NCBI RefSeq assembly: GCF_033118175.1 | Contig: NC_083710.1 | Span: 44,113,501-44,177,500, forward strand | Direction of reading: 5' to 3' | DNA from: Dama dama | Taxonomy: Eukaryota > Chordata > Mammalia > Artiodactyla > Cervidae | Length of the DNA stretch: 64,000 nt | Shown here: piece after piece, positions 1 to 9,778 of the stretch | Layout: each line of letters begins with the position of its first letter | Numbering within the stretch: the stretch's first letter is position 1 | Position numbers and translations under genes: made by a program | Notes under the pieces: model-generated | What the model was told of the DNA's origin: nothing | The model's input: the letters and a program-made list of their open reading frames with translations, nothing else | Database searches by the model: none

Positions 1-1944
1 CTCATATATAGGGTCATCATTTCCATCTTTCTAAATTCTACATATATGCTTTAATATTTACTGTATTGGTGTTTTTCTTTCTGCCTTACTTCACTCTGTA
101 TAATAGGCTCCAGTTTCATCCACCTCATTAGAACTGATTCAAATGCATTCTTTTTAATAGCTAGGTAATATTCCATTGTGTATATGTACCACAGCTTTTT
201 TATCCATTCTTCTGCCAATGGACATCTAGATTGTTTCCATGTCCTGGCTATTGTAAACTGTGCTGCGATGAACACTGGGGTACACGTGTCTCTTTCAATT
301 CTGGTTTCTTCGGTGTGTATGCTCAGAAGTGGAATTGCTGGGTTGTATGGCAGTTCTATTTCCGGTTTGTTAGGGAATCTCTACACCGTTCTCCGTAGTG
401 GCTGTACTAGTTTGCACTCCCACCAGCCATGTAAAAGGGTTCCCTTTTCTTTGCACCCTCTCCAGCATTTATTATTTGTAGACTTTTTGATAGCAGCCAT
501 TCTGACCAGGGTGAGATGGTACCTCATTGTGGTTTTGATTTGCATTTCTCTGATAGTGAGTGATGTTGATCAGTTGAGCATCTTTTTGTGTGTTTGTTAG
601 CCATCTGTATGTCTTCTTTGGAGAAATGTCTGTTTAGTTCTTTGGCTCGTTTTGATTGGGTCATTTTTTTTTTTTTCAAATTGAGCTGCATGAGTTGCTT
701 GTATATATTTGAGATTAGCTATTATTTTCTCCCATTCTGAAGGCTGTCTTTTCACCTTGCTTAATGTTTCCTTCATTGTGCAAAAGCTTTTAAGTTTAAT
801 TAGGTCCCATTTGTTTATTTTTGCTTTTATTTCCATTACTCTGGGAGGTAGGTCATAGAGGATCCTGCTGTGATTTATGTCAGAGAGTGTTTTGCCTGTT
901 TTCCTCTAGGAGCTTTATAGTGTCTGATCTTACAGTTAAATTTTTAATCCATTTTATCATTGTACAGTGTTAGAAAGTACTCTAGTTTCATTCTTTTACA
1001 AGTGGTTGACCAGTTTTCCCAGCACCACTTGTTAAAGAGATTGTCTTTTCTCCATTGTATATTCTTGCCTCCTTTGTCAAAGATAAGGTGTCCATAGATG
1101 TGAAGATTTATCTCTTAGCTTTCTATTTTGTTCCACTTATCTATATTTCTGTCTTTGTGCAAGTACCATACTATCTTGATGACTGTAGCTTTGTAGTAGA
1201 GTCTGAAGTCAGGCAGGTTGATTCTTCCTATTTCATTCTTCTTTCTCAAGGTTGTTTTGGCTATTTGAGGTTCTTGGAATTTCCATACAAATTGTGAAAT
1301 TATTTGTTCTAGTTCTCGGAAAAAGACAGTTGGTAGCTTGATAGGGATTGCATTGAATCTATAGATTACTTTGAGTAGTATACTCATTTTCACTATATTA
1401 ATTCTTTTGATCCATGAACATGGTCTATTTCTCCATCTATATGTGTCCTCTTTGATTTCTTTCATCAGTGTTTTATAGTTTTCTATATATAGGTCTTTTG
1501 TTTCTTTAGGTAGATTTATTCCTAAGTTTGTTTGTTTCTTTGTTTTTTTCAGTGCAATGGTGAATAGAATTGTTTCTTTAATTTCTCTTTCTGTTTTCTC
1601 ATTTTAGTATATAGGAATGCAATTAATTTCTGTATGTTAATTTTATATTCTGTAACTTTACTATATTCATTGATTAGTATTTTTCTGGTGGTGTCTATAG
1701 GATTTTCTATGCAGAGCATCATGTCATCTGCAAACAGTGAGAGTTTTACTTCTCCTTTTCCAATTTGGATTCCTTTTATTTCTTTTTCTTCTCTGATTGC
1801 TGCAACTAAAACTTCCAAAACTATGTTGAATAGTGGTGGTGAGAGTGGGCAGCCTTGTCTTGTTCCTGACTTTAGGGGAAATGCTTTCAGTTTTTTGCCA
1901 TTGAGGATAATGTTTGCTGTGGGTAGTTTATACTTCATAATATC
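1..1944 (-). mobile_element. L1 LINE, ORF2 3' half, 5'-truncated
   Basis: Antisense L1. Reading the minus strand gives, in order, the palm of the reverse transcriptase (TRQGCPLSP and FADD boxes), the thumb/connection segment (LPDFRLYYKATVIKIVWY) and the C-terminal end (MEYYLAIKKN, MRWMKLEPIIQSEV). The frame is broken into several pieces by stops and frameshifts, so the protein is dead. The 3' UTR lies beyond the left edge of the window. The element stops just upstream of the RT palm, the usual 5' truncation. Its sequence closely resembles the L1 at 57230-58902, so both are probably one ruminant subfamily (inference). Confidence 0.93.
1549..1938 (-). pseudogene. L1 ORF2 reverse-transcriptase palm fragment
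   Basis: An open stretch of 129 codons. It holds the RT motif TRQGCPLSP (residues 26-34) and the catalytic box FADD (residues 69-72), both typical of L1 ORF2. The two catalytic aspartates are intact, but the stretch lacks endonuclease, fingers and thumb in frame. Downstream L1 protein continues in other frames at 1115-1465, 597-836 and 51-275. It is a broken remnant and not a gene. Confidence 0.88.
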
Positions 1945-2222
1945 CTAAACCTATATTGCCTCTCCCCTGTCCATTCCACCCACTATGATAGCTGTTGTCT
2001 GTGTATCTTTGAGTCTCTTTTTGTTTTATTTTATTCTTTTGTTTGATATATATTGATTTAGATTCCACATATAAGATAAAATGTACAGTATGTGTCTTTC
2101 TCTGTCTGACTTATTTCACTAAGCATAATACCCTCTACATTCACCCATGTTGTTGCAAATGGCAAAACTGCATTCTTTTCTTATGGTGAGTAATATTACA
2201 TTATATATATATAATTACTATA
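1945..2222 (-). mobile_element. Older L1, 3' end of ORF2 and 3' UTR
   Basis: The text matches, from memory, the antisense 3' region of an older mammalian L1: pyrimidine-rich start, then 'agattccacatataag', 'ctttctctgtctgactta', and 'gagtaatatt' followed by an AT run. It is more diverged than the copy at 1-1944. It is probably the 3' end of the element that resumes at 2630, split by a younger L1 3' UTR fragment. Confidence 0.65.
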
Positions 2223-2629
2223 TTTTTAAAAAAATATTTATTTATTTTAGTTGATTGATGATTGCTTTACAATAGTGGCTTGACTTCTATCATACATCAA
2301 CATGAAATAATCATAGGTGTACATATGTTCTCTCCCTCTTGCATCTCCCTCCCACCTCCCACCCATTCCCACCCCTCTCAGTTCAGTCTCTCAGTTGTAT
2401 TTTACTCTTTGCAACCCCAGGGACTACAGCACTCCAGGCTTCCCTGTCCATCACCAACTCCTGGAGCTTACTCAAACTCATGTTCACCGAGTTGGTGATG
2501 CCATCTAACTATCTCATTTTCTGTTTCAGTTCCCTAATTCATATAGTAAATTCCCATTAGCTATCTATTTATGTACTTTAGTGTATATGCTTCCAAACTA
2601 CTCTCTCCATTAATCTCACCCACCTTTGT
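2223..2629 (-). mobile_element. L1 3' UTR fragment, ruminant type
   Basis: Antisense L1 3' UTR. It starts with a T/A-rich tail, then 'gattgctttacaata', the 'catacatcaacatga' block and a CCCTCC/CCACCT pyrimidine tract, and resumes after a short BovB-tail insertion with 'attcccattagctatctat'. No coding part is included, so this is either a strongly 5'-truncated copy or the 3' UTR of a longer one. Confidence 0.6.
2376..2514 (-). mobile_element. Bov-A/BovB 3' tail fragment
   Basis: The antisense copy of the shared BovB/Bov-A tail: 'cagttcagtctctcagttg', 'tttgcaaccccagggacta', then 'ccatcaccaactcctggag' and 'gagttggtgatgccatc'. It sits inside the L1 3' UTR fragment. Only the last 140 bp or so of the BovB sequence is present, so it could be a BovB 3' end or the tail of a Bov-A SINE. 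Confidence 0.8.
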
Positions 2630-2664
2630 CCATATCCATTCATCTGTTGCTGGACACTTAGGTT

Positions 2665-2698
2665 GCTTTCATTTTTTTTTTTTTTTTTTTGCTTTCAT
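2665..2698 (-). repeat. Poly(T) tract flanked by 8-bp duplication
   Basis: The octamer gctttcat occurs at 2665-2672 and again at 2691-2698, with only T residues between. The host L1 reads continuously if one octamer and the T run are removed. This is the footprint of a retroinsertion reduced to its poly(A) tail on the minus strand. Simple slippage of a T run would not by itself duplicate gctttcat. Confidence 0.7.
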
Positions 2699-3059
2699 AT
2701 TTTGACTATCATAAAAAATTCTGCTATGGGCATCAGTGTTCACATATGTCTTTTTAAAATAGTCATTTTTTTTCTTAAGATGTTTATCAGAAGTAGAATT
2801 GTTGGTTTTTCTTTTCTTTTTCTTTTTTTAGCTTTTGAAAGAAGTTCTCTACTATTTTCCACAGTGGCTGCTCCAATTTATGTTCCCCTAGTGTACTAGG
2901 ATTCTCTTTTTTCCACATGCTCACCAACATTTGTTATTTGCAGACATTTTTATGATAACCATTTTGATATGTATGAAGTGATATCTCATTGTGGTTTTGG
3001 TTTGCCTTTATGTGATGATTAGTGATGTTGAGCATATTTTCATGTGTCTATTGAACATC

Positions 3060-3249
3060 CTTTGTGGCTCAGCTGGTAAAGAATCTTCCTGCAGTGTGGC
3101 AGAGCTGGGTTCGATTCCTGGGTTGGGAAGACCCTCAGGAGAAGAGAAAGGATTCCCACTCCGGTATTCTGGCCTGGAGAATTCCATGGACTGTATAGTC
3201 CTTTGGGTCACAAATGGTTGGACACGACTGAGCGACTTTCACATACATG
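3060..3249 (+). mobile_element. Bov-tA SINE with target duplication
   Basis: A full-length sense Bov-tA: the tRNA-like head 'ggctcagctggtaaagaat' with the pol III B-box region 'gggttcgattcctg', then the BovB-derived tail ending 'cacgactgagcgacttt'. It is flanked by ttgaacatc at 3051-3059 and 3250-3258, an exact 9-bp target-site duplication inside the L1. It carries no protein. It depends in trans on a LINE RT, by family knowledge BovB. Confidence 0.95.
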
Positions 3250-3780
3250 TTGAACATCTGTGTGTCTTCTTTGAAAAAATGTTGATTTGAGTTTTCTGAC
3301 CATTTTTAATAGAGTAGTTACCTTTTTTGGTATTGAGTTATATGAACTGTTTATATATACTGAGTATTAACCACTTATAGATCATATCATTTGTGATATC
3401 AATTACTCTACTTTTTATTTTGTAGATTATTTCTTTCATTTTAGAAAAGCTCTTAGTTTTGTTAATTAACAAAGCTTCTGTTTCTCTCACCTAAGGATAT
3501 AGATCCAAGAAAATATTATGGCAATTTTTGTCACAGTGTTCTTCCTTTCTTTCTTTCTTTTTTTTTTTTTTTTTTTTAGTATTATGGTTTCCAACCTTAT
3601 ACCTAAATCTTTAATCCATTTAAGTTTATTTTGTATATGGAGTGAAGAAAGACTCTTATTTTGCCCATTCACATGTTGCTGTCCAGTTTTCCCAACACCA
3701 CTTTCTGAGAGACTGTCTTTTTTCCATCTATATTCTTACATTCTTTGTCATAAATTGACTGAGCATAAGTATGTGGATTT

Positions 3781-3801
3781 AGCTTCCCTGGTGGCTCAGA
3801 T
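3781..3801 (+). mobile_element. Bov-tA head-only micro-insertion
   Basis: 'agcttccctggtggctcag' is the exact first segment of Bov-tA, here only about 20 bp long. It interrupts antisense L1 ORF2 sequence that otherwise reads straight through ('gtggattt' to 'atttctgggctct'). The pentamer gattt precedes it (3776-3780) and follows it (3802-3806), like a short target duplication. Chance is possible for 20 bp but unlikely given the position of the break. Confidence 0.6.
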
Positions 3802-4905
3802 GATTTATTTCTGGGCTCTAAAATTTTCCAATTATCTATGTGTATATTTTTGTGCAATGCATACTGTTTTGATTTCTGTAGTTTTTTGGTACAATCTTAA
3901 CTCAAGGAATGTGATACTTCTAGCATTATTATTTTTTCATGATTGCTTTGGTATCAGTGATTCCATATGTATTTTAAGATCATTTATTCTAGTTCTGTGA
4001 AAAATGTCATAGGTAATATGATAGGAATTGCATTCAATTTTAGATGACCTTAGGTAATATGGATATTTTAACAGTATTAATTCTTCCAATCCATGACCAT
4101 TGGATACCTTTTGATTTCTTTGTATCTCCATCTTTTTTCATAAGTGTTTTATAGTTTTCAGAGTATGATTTTCCACCTCCTTGCTTAAGTTTATTTCTAG
4201 ATATTTTATTCTTTATGATGTGATCTTAAACAGGATTGTTTTTTGCCTTCTCTTTCTGATAATTCATTAATAGTGTACAGAAAAGCAGTGGGTTTCACAC
4301 TTTTAATCTTAGGTCCTGAAAATTTACTGATTTAATTTTCAGTTCTAATAGTCTTTTGGTGGACACTTCAGAGTTTTCTGTATAAAATATCATGTCATCT
4401 GCAAATAGGACAGTTTATTTCTTCCTTTCCAATTTGGATGTTTCAGTTTCTTTTCTAATTGCTACCACTAGGACTCAAATATAGTGTTAAGTAGTAGTGA
4501 GCAAGGGCATCCTTGTCTTGTTCCTGATTTAGGGGAAATACTTCAACATTTCATCATGGAGTATGATGCTAGATGTGCGTTTGTTATAAAAGACCTTTAT
4601 CATATTGAGAAATGTTCTCTATATCAGTTTTTTCCCCCCTATATCAGTTTTGATGAGAGGTTTTACATGGAAAACTTTAATTAGATGTTGAATTTTTTTT
4701 TTTTTTTTTTTTTATGAATCTACAGAGATGATCATCTGATTTTCACCCTTCCTTTTGCTAACATGGTGCATTACATGGATTTATTTATAATATGGAAATA
4801 TCCCTACATCCTTGGATAAATTCCATTTGATCATATTGTATTAATATGATCCTTATTATATATTGTTGGAATTGGTTTGTTTATATTTTGTTAGTGATAT
4901 TTGCA

Positions 4906-6207
4906 AGCAGAAGTAGCAAAGACAGAGAAGAAAGCCTTCTTAAGTGAAAATGCAAAGAAATAAAGTGAAACAATAGAATGGAAAAAATATGCTATCTAAA
5001 ACAAAATTGGAGTTGACAAGGGAAACTTTCATGCAAAGATAGGCAAAATAAAGGACAGAAACAGCAAAAACAACAGAAGCAGAAGAGATTAAGAAGAGGT
5101 AGCAAGAATACACAGAAGGAAAAAAAAAAACAAAAAACAAAAACCTCTCAATGGGCCAGATAACCATGATGCTGTGGTCATTCACCTAGAGCCAGACATT
5201 CTGGAGTGTGAAGTCAAATTGGCTTTAGGAAGCATTACCATGAACAAAGCTAGTGGAGGTGATGGGATTCCAGCTGAGACATTTCAAATTCTAAAAGATG
5301 ATGCTGTTAAAGTGTTATAATCAGTATGTCAGCTAATTTGGAAAATTCTGCAGTGGCCATAGGATGGGAAAATGTCAGTTTTCATTCCAATCCCAAAGAA
5401 AGGCAATGTCAAAATATGTTCAAACTACTGTAAAATTGTGCTCACTTCACAAGCTAGCAAGGTAGTGCTCAACAGCATTCAAACTAGACTTCAACAGTAT
5501 GTGAACTGAGAAATTTCAGATGTACAAGCTAGATTTAGGAAAGGCAGAGGAATCAGATACAAAACTGCCAACATCCATTGAATCAAAGAAAAAGCAAGAG
5601 AATTCCAGAAAAACATCTACTTCTACTTCATCGACTATGCTAAGGCCTTTGACTGTGTGGACCACAACAAACTGAAAAATACTTATAGAGAAGGAAATAT
5701 CAGACCACCTTACCTGTCTCCTGAGAATTTTGTATGTGGGTCAAGAAGTAACAGTTAGAACTAGACATGCAGCAACAGGCAGGTTCAAAATTGAGAACGG
5801 ATTATGTCAGGACTGTATATATTGTCACCTTGCTTATCTAATTTCTATGCAGAGTACATCAGCCAAAATGCCAAGCTGGATGAATCACATGCTGGAATCA
5901 ACACTGTGTAGAGAAGTATAAGCAACTTCAGATATGAAGATGATAATACTCTAAGGCAGAAAATGAAGAGGAACTAAAGATCCTCTTGATAAAGCTGAAA
6001 GAGGAGAATGAAAGAGCTGGCTTAATGTCAGCATTCAAACACTAAGATAATGGCATAGGATCCCATCACTTCATGGCAAATAAATGGGGAAAGTGGAAAG
6101 AGTGGCGGATTTTATTTTCTTGGTCTCCAAATAAATGTAAAAGGTGACTGTAGTCACAAAATGATAAGATGCTTGCTCCTTGGAAGAAAAGCCATAACAA
6201 ACCTTAC
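4906..6207 (+). mobile_element. BovB LINE, outer copy, 5' part
   Basis: Sense BovB beginning in the linker between endonuclease and RT. Landmarks: 'gagccagacattctggagtg' (linker to RT), 'gtcagttttcattccaat', 'atcgactatgctaaggcc' (YAKAFD motif), 'tattgtcaccttgctta'. It carries many frameshifts and stops. The 10-bp repeat gatatttgca (4896-4905 and 8792-8801) brackets the whole 4906-8791 block, so this copy and its 3' part at 8287-8791 form one insertion in the L1. Confidence 0.93.
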
Positions 6208-6858
6208 TGTAGTTCTTCAGCTGCTCGGGTGTGTCTGCGACTTGTGACCTCATGGACTGCAGCACCCCAGGGTTCCCTGTCCTTCTATATTTCCCAGAGT
6301 TCACTCAAACTCATGTTCATTGAGTAAGTGATGCCATCCAACTATCTTGTCCTCTGTCATCCTCTTCTCCTCCTGACTTCAATGTTCCCCAGCATCATGG
6401 TCTTTTCTAATGAGTCAGCTACTCACATCAGGTGGCCAAAGTATTGAAGTTCCAGCTGAAGCATCAGTCCTTCTAATGAATAAGCAGGATGGATTTCCTT
6501 TAGGATTGACTAGCTTGATCTCCTTGCAGTCCAAAGTACTCGCAAGAGTCTTCTCCAGCATCAAGTTCAAAAGCATCAATTCTCCAGCATTCAGACTTCT
6601 TTATGGACCAAATCTCACATTCATACAAAACTACTGGAAAACAAAACCAAAAACATACCTTTGACTAGATGGACCTTTTTTGGTAAAGTAATGTCTCTGC
6701 TTTTTGATATGCTGTCTAGTTTTGTTATAGCTTTTCTTCTAAAGGGCAAGCCTCTTTTAATTCCATAGCTGCAGTCACCATCTGCAGTGATTTTGGAGCC
6801 CAAGAAAATAAAATCTGTCACTGTTTCCATTGCTTCCCCATCTATTTTCCATGAAGTA
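6208..6858 (-). mobile_element. BovB LINE, middle copy, 3' part (nested)
   Basis: An antisense BovB 3' end: 'ctgctcgggtgtgtctgcga', then 'tcatgttcattgagtaagtg', 'atcaggtggccaaagtattg', 'atgtctctgctttttgat' and 'ccatctgcagtgattttgga'. It breaks the outer BovB at the 'cataacaaacc' position and is itself interrupted at 6859. Its continuation is 8161-8286. Confidence 0.9.
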
Positions 6859-8160
6859 ATGCTCAAACTACCACACAGTTGCACTCATCTCACACGCTAG
6901 CAAAGTAATGCCCCAAATTCTCCAAGCCAGGCTTCAACAGTATGTGAACTATGAACTTCCAGGTCTTCAAGCTGGTTTTAGAAAAAGCAGAGGAACCAGA
7001 GATCAAATTGTCAGCATCTGTTGGATTATCGAGAAAGCAAGAGAGTTCCGGAAAAAAATATATTTCTGCTTTATTGACTATGCCAAAGCCTTTGACTGTG
7101 TGGATCACCACAAACTGGAAAATTCTGAAAGAGATAGAGATACCAGACCACCTGACCTGTCTGTTGAGAAATCTGTATGCAGGACAGGAAGGAACAGCTA
7201 TAACTGGACATGGAACAGCAGACTGATTCAAATTGGGAAAGCAGTAAGTCAAGACTGTATATTGTCACCCTGCTTATTTAACTTATACGTAGAGTACATC
7301 ATGAGAAATGCTGGCCTGAATTAAGCACAAGCTGGAATTATGATTGTTGGGAGAAATATCAATATCCTCAGATATGCAGATGACACCATCCTTAGTACAG
7401 AAAGCAAAGATCTAAAGAGCCTCTTGATGAAAGTGAAAGATGAGAGTTAAAAAGTTAGCTTAAAGCTTAACATTCAGAAAACTAAGATCATGGTATCTGG
7501 TCCCATCACTTCATGGCAAATAGGTGGTTAACATTGGAAACAGTGAGAGACTTTATTTATTTATTTATTTATTTATTTTTGACCTCCAGAGTCACTGCAG
7601 ATGGTGACTGCAGCTATGAAATTAAAAGATGTTTCCTCCTGGGAAGAACTTAGACAGCATATTAAAAAGCAGAGATGTTACTTTGCCAACAAATGTCCTT
7701 CTAGTCAAGGCTATGGATGTTCCAGTAGTCATGAATGGATGTGAGAGTTGAACTATAAAGAATGCTAAGCACCAAAGAATTATTGCTTTTAAACTGTGGT
7801 GTTGGTGAAAACTCTTGAGAGTCCTTTGGACTGCAAGGAGATTCAACCAGTCCATCCTAAAGGATATCAGTTGAATAGTCATTGGAAGGACTGATGTTGA
7901 AGCTGAAACTCCAATACTTTGGCCACCTGATGTAAAGAACTGACTCATTTGAAAAGACCCTGATGCTGGGAAAGATTGAAGGTGGGAGGAGAAGAGGACG
8001 ACAGGATGAGATGGTTGGATGGCATCACCGACTCAATGGACATGAGTTTGAGTAAACTCTGGGCATTGGCGATGGTTAGGGAGGCCTGGCATGCTGCAGT
8101 CCATGGGGTCACTAAGAGTCGGACATGACTGATCAACTAAACTGAACTGAACTGAACTGA
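6859..8160 (+). mobile_element. BovB LINE, innermost copy
   Basis: A sense BovB from 'gctcaaactaccacacag' to a classic (CTGAA)n tail at about 8135-8160. It encodes RT pieces in two frames: FRKSRGTRDQ, FCFIDYAKAFDCVDHHKLE, SPCLFNLYVEYIMRNAGL. Codons for the catalytic YADD remain at 7373-7384. A (TTTA)n expansion at 7551-7577 and several stops break it. The pentamer taatg occurs on both sides (6855-6859 and about 8168), consistent with a short target duplication in the middle BovB. Confidence 0.92.
6908..7324 (+). pseudogene. BovB RT fragment
   Basis: A 138-codon open stretch from the BovB reverse transcriptase: QARLQQYVNYELPGLQAGFR (fingers), CFIDYAKAFDCVDHH (motif A, with the catalytic aspartate in the YAKAFD context), then after a local frame slip SPCLFNLYVEYIMRNAGLN. 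Motif C (YADD) lies downstream at 7373 in another frame. It lacks endonuclease and C-terminal parts. It is a decayed LINE ORF and not a host gene. Confidence 0.85.
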
Positions 8161-8286
8161 ACTGAACTAATGGGTCCAGTTACCATGATCTTTGTTTTTT
8201 GAATGTTGAGTTTTAAGGCAGCTTTTTCACCTTCATCAATGGCTCTTTAGTTCCTCTTTGTTTTATGCCATCACAATCTTATTATC
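8161..8286 (-). mobile_element. BovB LINE, middle copy, 5' part
   Basis: Continues the antisense BovB broken at 6858: 'accatgatctttgttttttg', 'gagttttaaggcagctttt', 'ttcatcaatggctctttag', 'ttatctgca'. It is colinear with the 6208-6858 piece once the innermost copy is removed. It ends where the outer BovB resumes. Confidence 0.85.
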
Positions 8287-8791
8287 TGCATATTAAAAAA
8301 TAGAGCTATCATTTTGCTCCTAAAGGTCCGTATATTCAGAGCTATTTTTTTTTTTTTTGTAGTAGTCATGTATGGATTTAATTTTGGATCATAAATAAAA
8401 CTGAGTGCCAAAGAATTGATGCATTTGGGTTGTCATGCTGGAGAAGACTCTTAAGAGTTCTTCGACAGAAAGGAGGTCAAACCAGTCAATTCTAAAGGAA
8501 ATCAATGCTGAAAATTCATTGCAAGCACTGATGATGATGCTTCAATTTTTTGGCCACCTGATATGAACAGCCAACTCATTGGAAAAGACCCTGATGTTGG
8601 GAAAGATTAAGAGCAGGAGGAGAAGGGGTCGACAGAGGATGAGATGGTTGGATGGCATCATTGACTCAATGGACATGAGTTAGAGCAAATTCAACAAGAT
8701 AGTGAATGACAGGGAAGTCTCACGTGCTATAGCCCATGCAGTTGCAAAGAGTGGGACATGACTTCATGACTGAACAACGAACAACAATAAG
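8287..8791 (+). mobile_element. BovB LINE, outer copy, 3' part
   Basis: Resumes the outer BovB at 'tattaaaaaatagagc', the expected sequence after the break at 6207 apart from a few lost bases. It continues through 'agagccaaagaattgatgc'-type text, 'tttggccacctgatatgaac' and 'gatggcatcattgactcaat' to 'gactgaacaacgaacaac'. A poly(T) expansion lies at 8346-8360. The right target duplication gatatttgca (8792-8801) follows. Confidence 0.9.
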
Positions 8792-9362
8792 GATATTTGC
8801 AGCTATATTTATCAAAGTTATTGTCTGGTAATTCCTTCTCCATGGTATCTTATTTTTTCTGGTTTTGGTAACAGGATAATAATGGCCTTGTAGAATGAAT
8901 TTGGGAGTGTTCACACGTTCAATTTTTCAAATGGTTTGAGAATTATAGGTATTATTCTTCTTTGTATGTTTGGTAGAATTATCCAATTTAATTATTAAGC
9001 CATCTTTGGTATTATTATCCAATTTATTAAGCCATCTTTCTTTGGACTTGTGTTTACTGGAAGCTTTATTTATTATTCTTATTATTTTTTACTACTAGTT
9101 ATTGGTCTGTTCAAATTGTTTCTTCTTGATTCAGCTTTAGTAGGTTGCACGTTTCTAGACATTTGTCCATTTCTTTTATGTTGTACATTTGTTGGCACAT
9201 AACAGTTTGTAGTATTCTCTTATTATTATTATTTTTATTTCTGTGGTATTTATTATTTCTCCTCTTTCATTTCTTATTTCTTATTTTATTTATTGGTGTC
9301 TTCTTTCTTTTCTTTGTGTTTCTGGCTAAAAGTTTATCAGTTTGTTATCTTTTCATAGCTAA
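8792..9362 (-). mobile_element. Old L1 ORF2, continuation
   Basis: Antisense L1 resumes directly after the BovB block: 'gatatttgcagctatattta', 'tctggttttggtaacagg', 'aatggccttgtagaatgaat', 'cagtttgttatcttttcat'. This corresponds to the RT N-terminal/linker region of ORF2. Two copies of a roughly 30-bp segment ('attatccaattta...aagccatcttt') at 8977-9046 are a local tandem duplication. Confidence 0.8.
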
Positions 9363-9778
9363 CTAACGAGGACCTATTTTATAGCACAGAGGGGATAAAG
9401 AAGGCACAGCCTGCTTTAGACACATTTAATTAATTGTAAGAATGCATTCCAACATTTATTAAGTGCAGACAAATGCTGTTTGATTCCCTTTATATGAGGT
9501 ACCCTAGAATAGTCAAATGCATAGGGTCAGAAAGTATATTGGTTGATGTCAGGGGCTGGGGATGTGAAGAGGGAAAGGGAGATGGTGAGCTAATGCTTAA
9601 TTGGGACAGAATTTCAGTTTAGGAAGGTGAAAAATTCAGGAGATAGATAATGGTGAGATGCATGCACAACAATGTGAATGCATTATACTTAGTGCCACTG
9701 TTAAGTATGGTTAAAATAGTTTGTTTCATATTATGCTACTTTTACCTCAATTTTAAAAAGATTGAAAAAAAAAAACAA
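9363..9778 (+). mobile_element. L1 3' UTR in opposite orientation
   Basis: A sense L1 3' end of an older family: 'tttatatgaggtaccctaga', 'ggtcagaaagtatattgg', 'gtcaggggctggggatg', 'gcacaacaatgtgaatgca', 'acttttacctcaattttaaa', ending in an A-rich tail at about 9763-9778. It interrupts the antisense L1 body. Opposite orientation and an A tail mark it as a separate insertion. Confidence 0.75.

Larger units (their letters stand above)
2630..4905 (-). mobile_element. Old L1 ORF2, interrupted
   Basis: Diverged antisense L1 ORF2. Landmarks include 'atttgttatttgcagac', 'ctcattgtggttttggttt', 'ccagttttcccaacacca', 'atcatgtcatctgcaaatag' (the RT active-site region) and 'ccttgtcttgttcctgat'. Many indels and long poly(T) expansions (3559-3580, 4692-4713) break every frame. 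It is split by a Bov-tA (3060-3249) and a BovB complex (4906-8791), then resumes at 8792. The order of pieces is colinear with one L1 body. Confidence 0.85.

Noticed and set aside
178..600. 140-codon open frame on the + strand, and similar + strand frames at 57614-58066 and 35733-36077
   Set aside because: They are antisense shadows of L1 ORF2. The same DNA encodes recognisable L1 protein on the minus strand, and the + strand products have no motif.
4690..4715. Poly(T) tract as a second tail-only insertion
   Set aside because: Only 'tgaat' is shared across it (weak), and L1 sequence seems to be missing next to it, so slippage or a deletion explains it as well.
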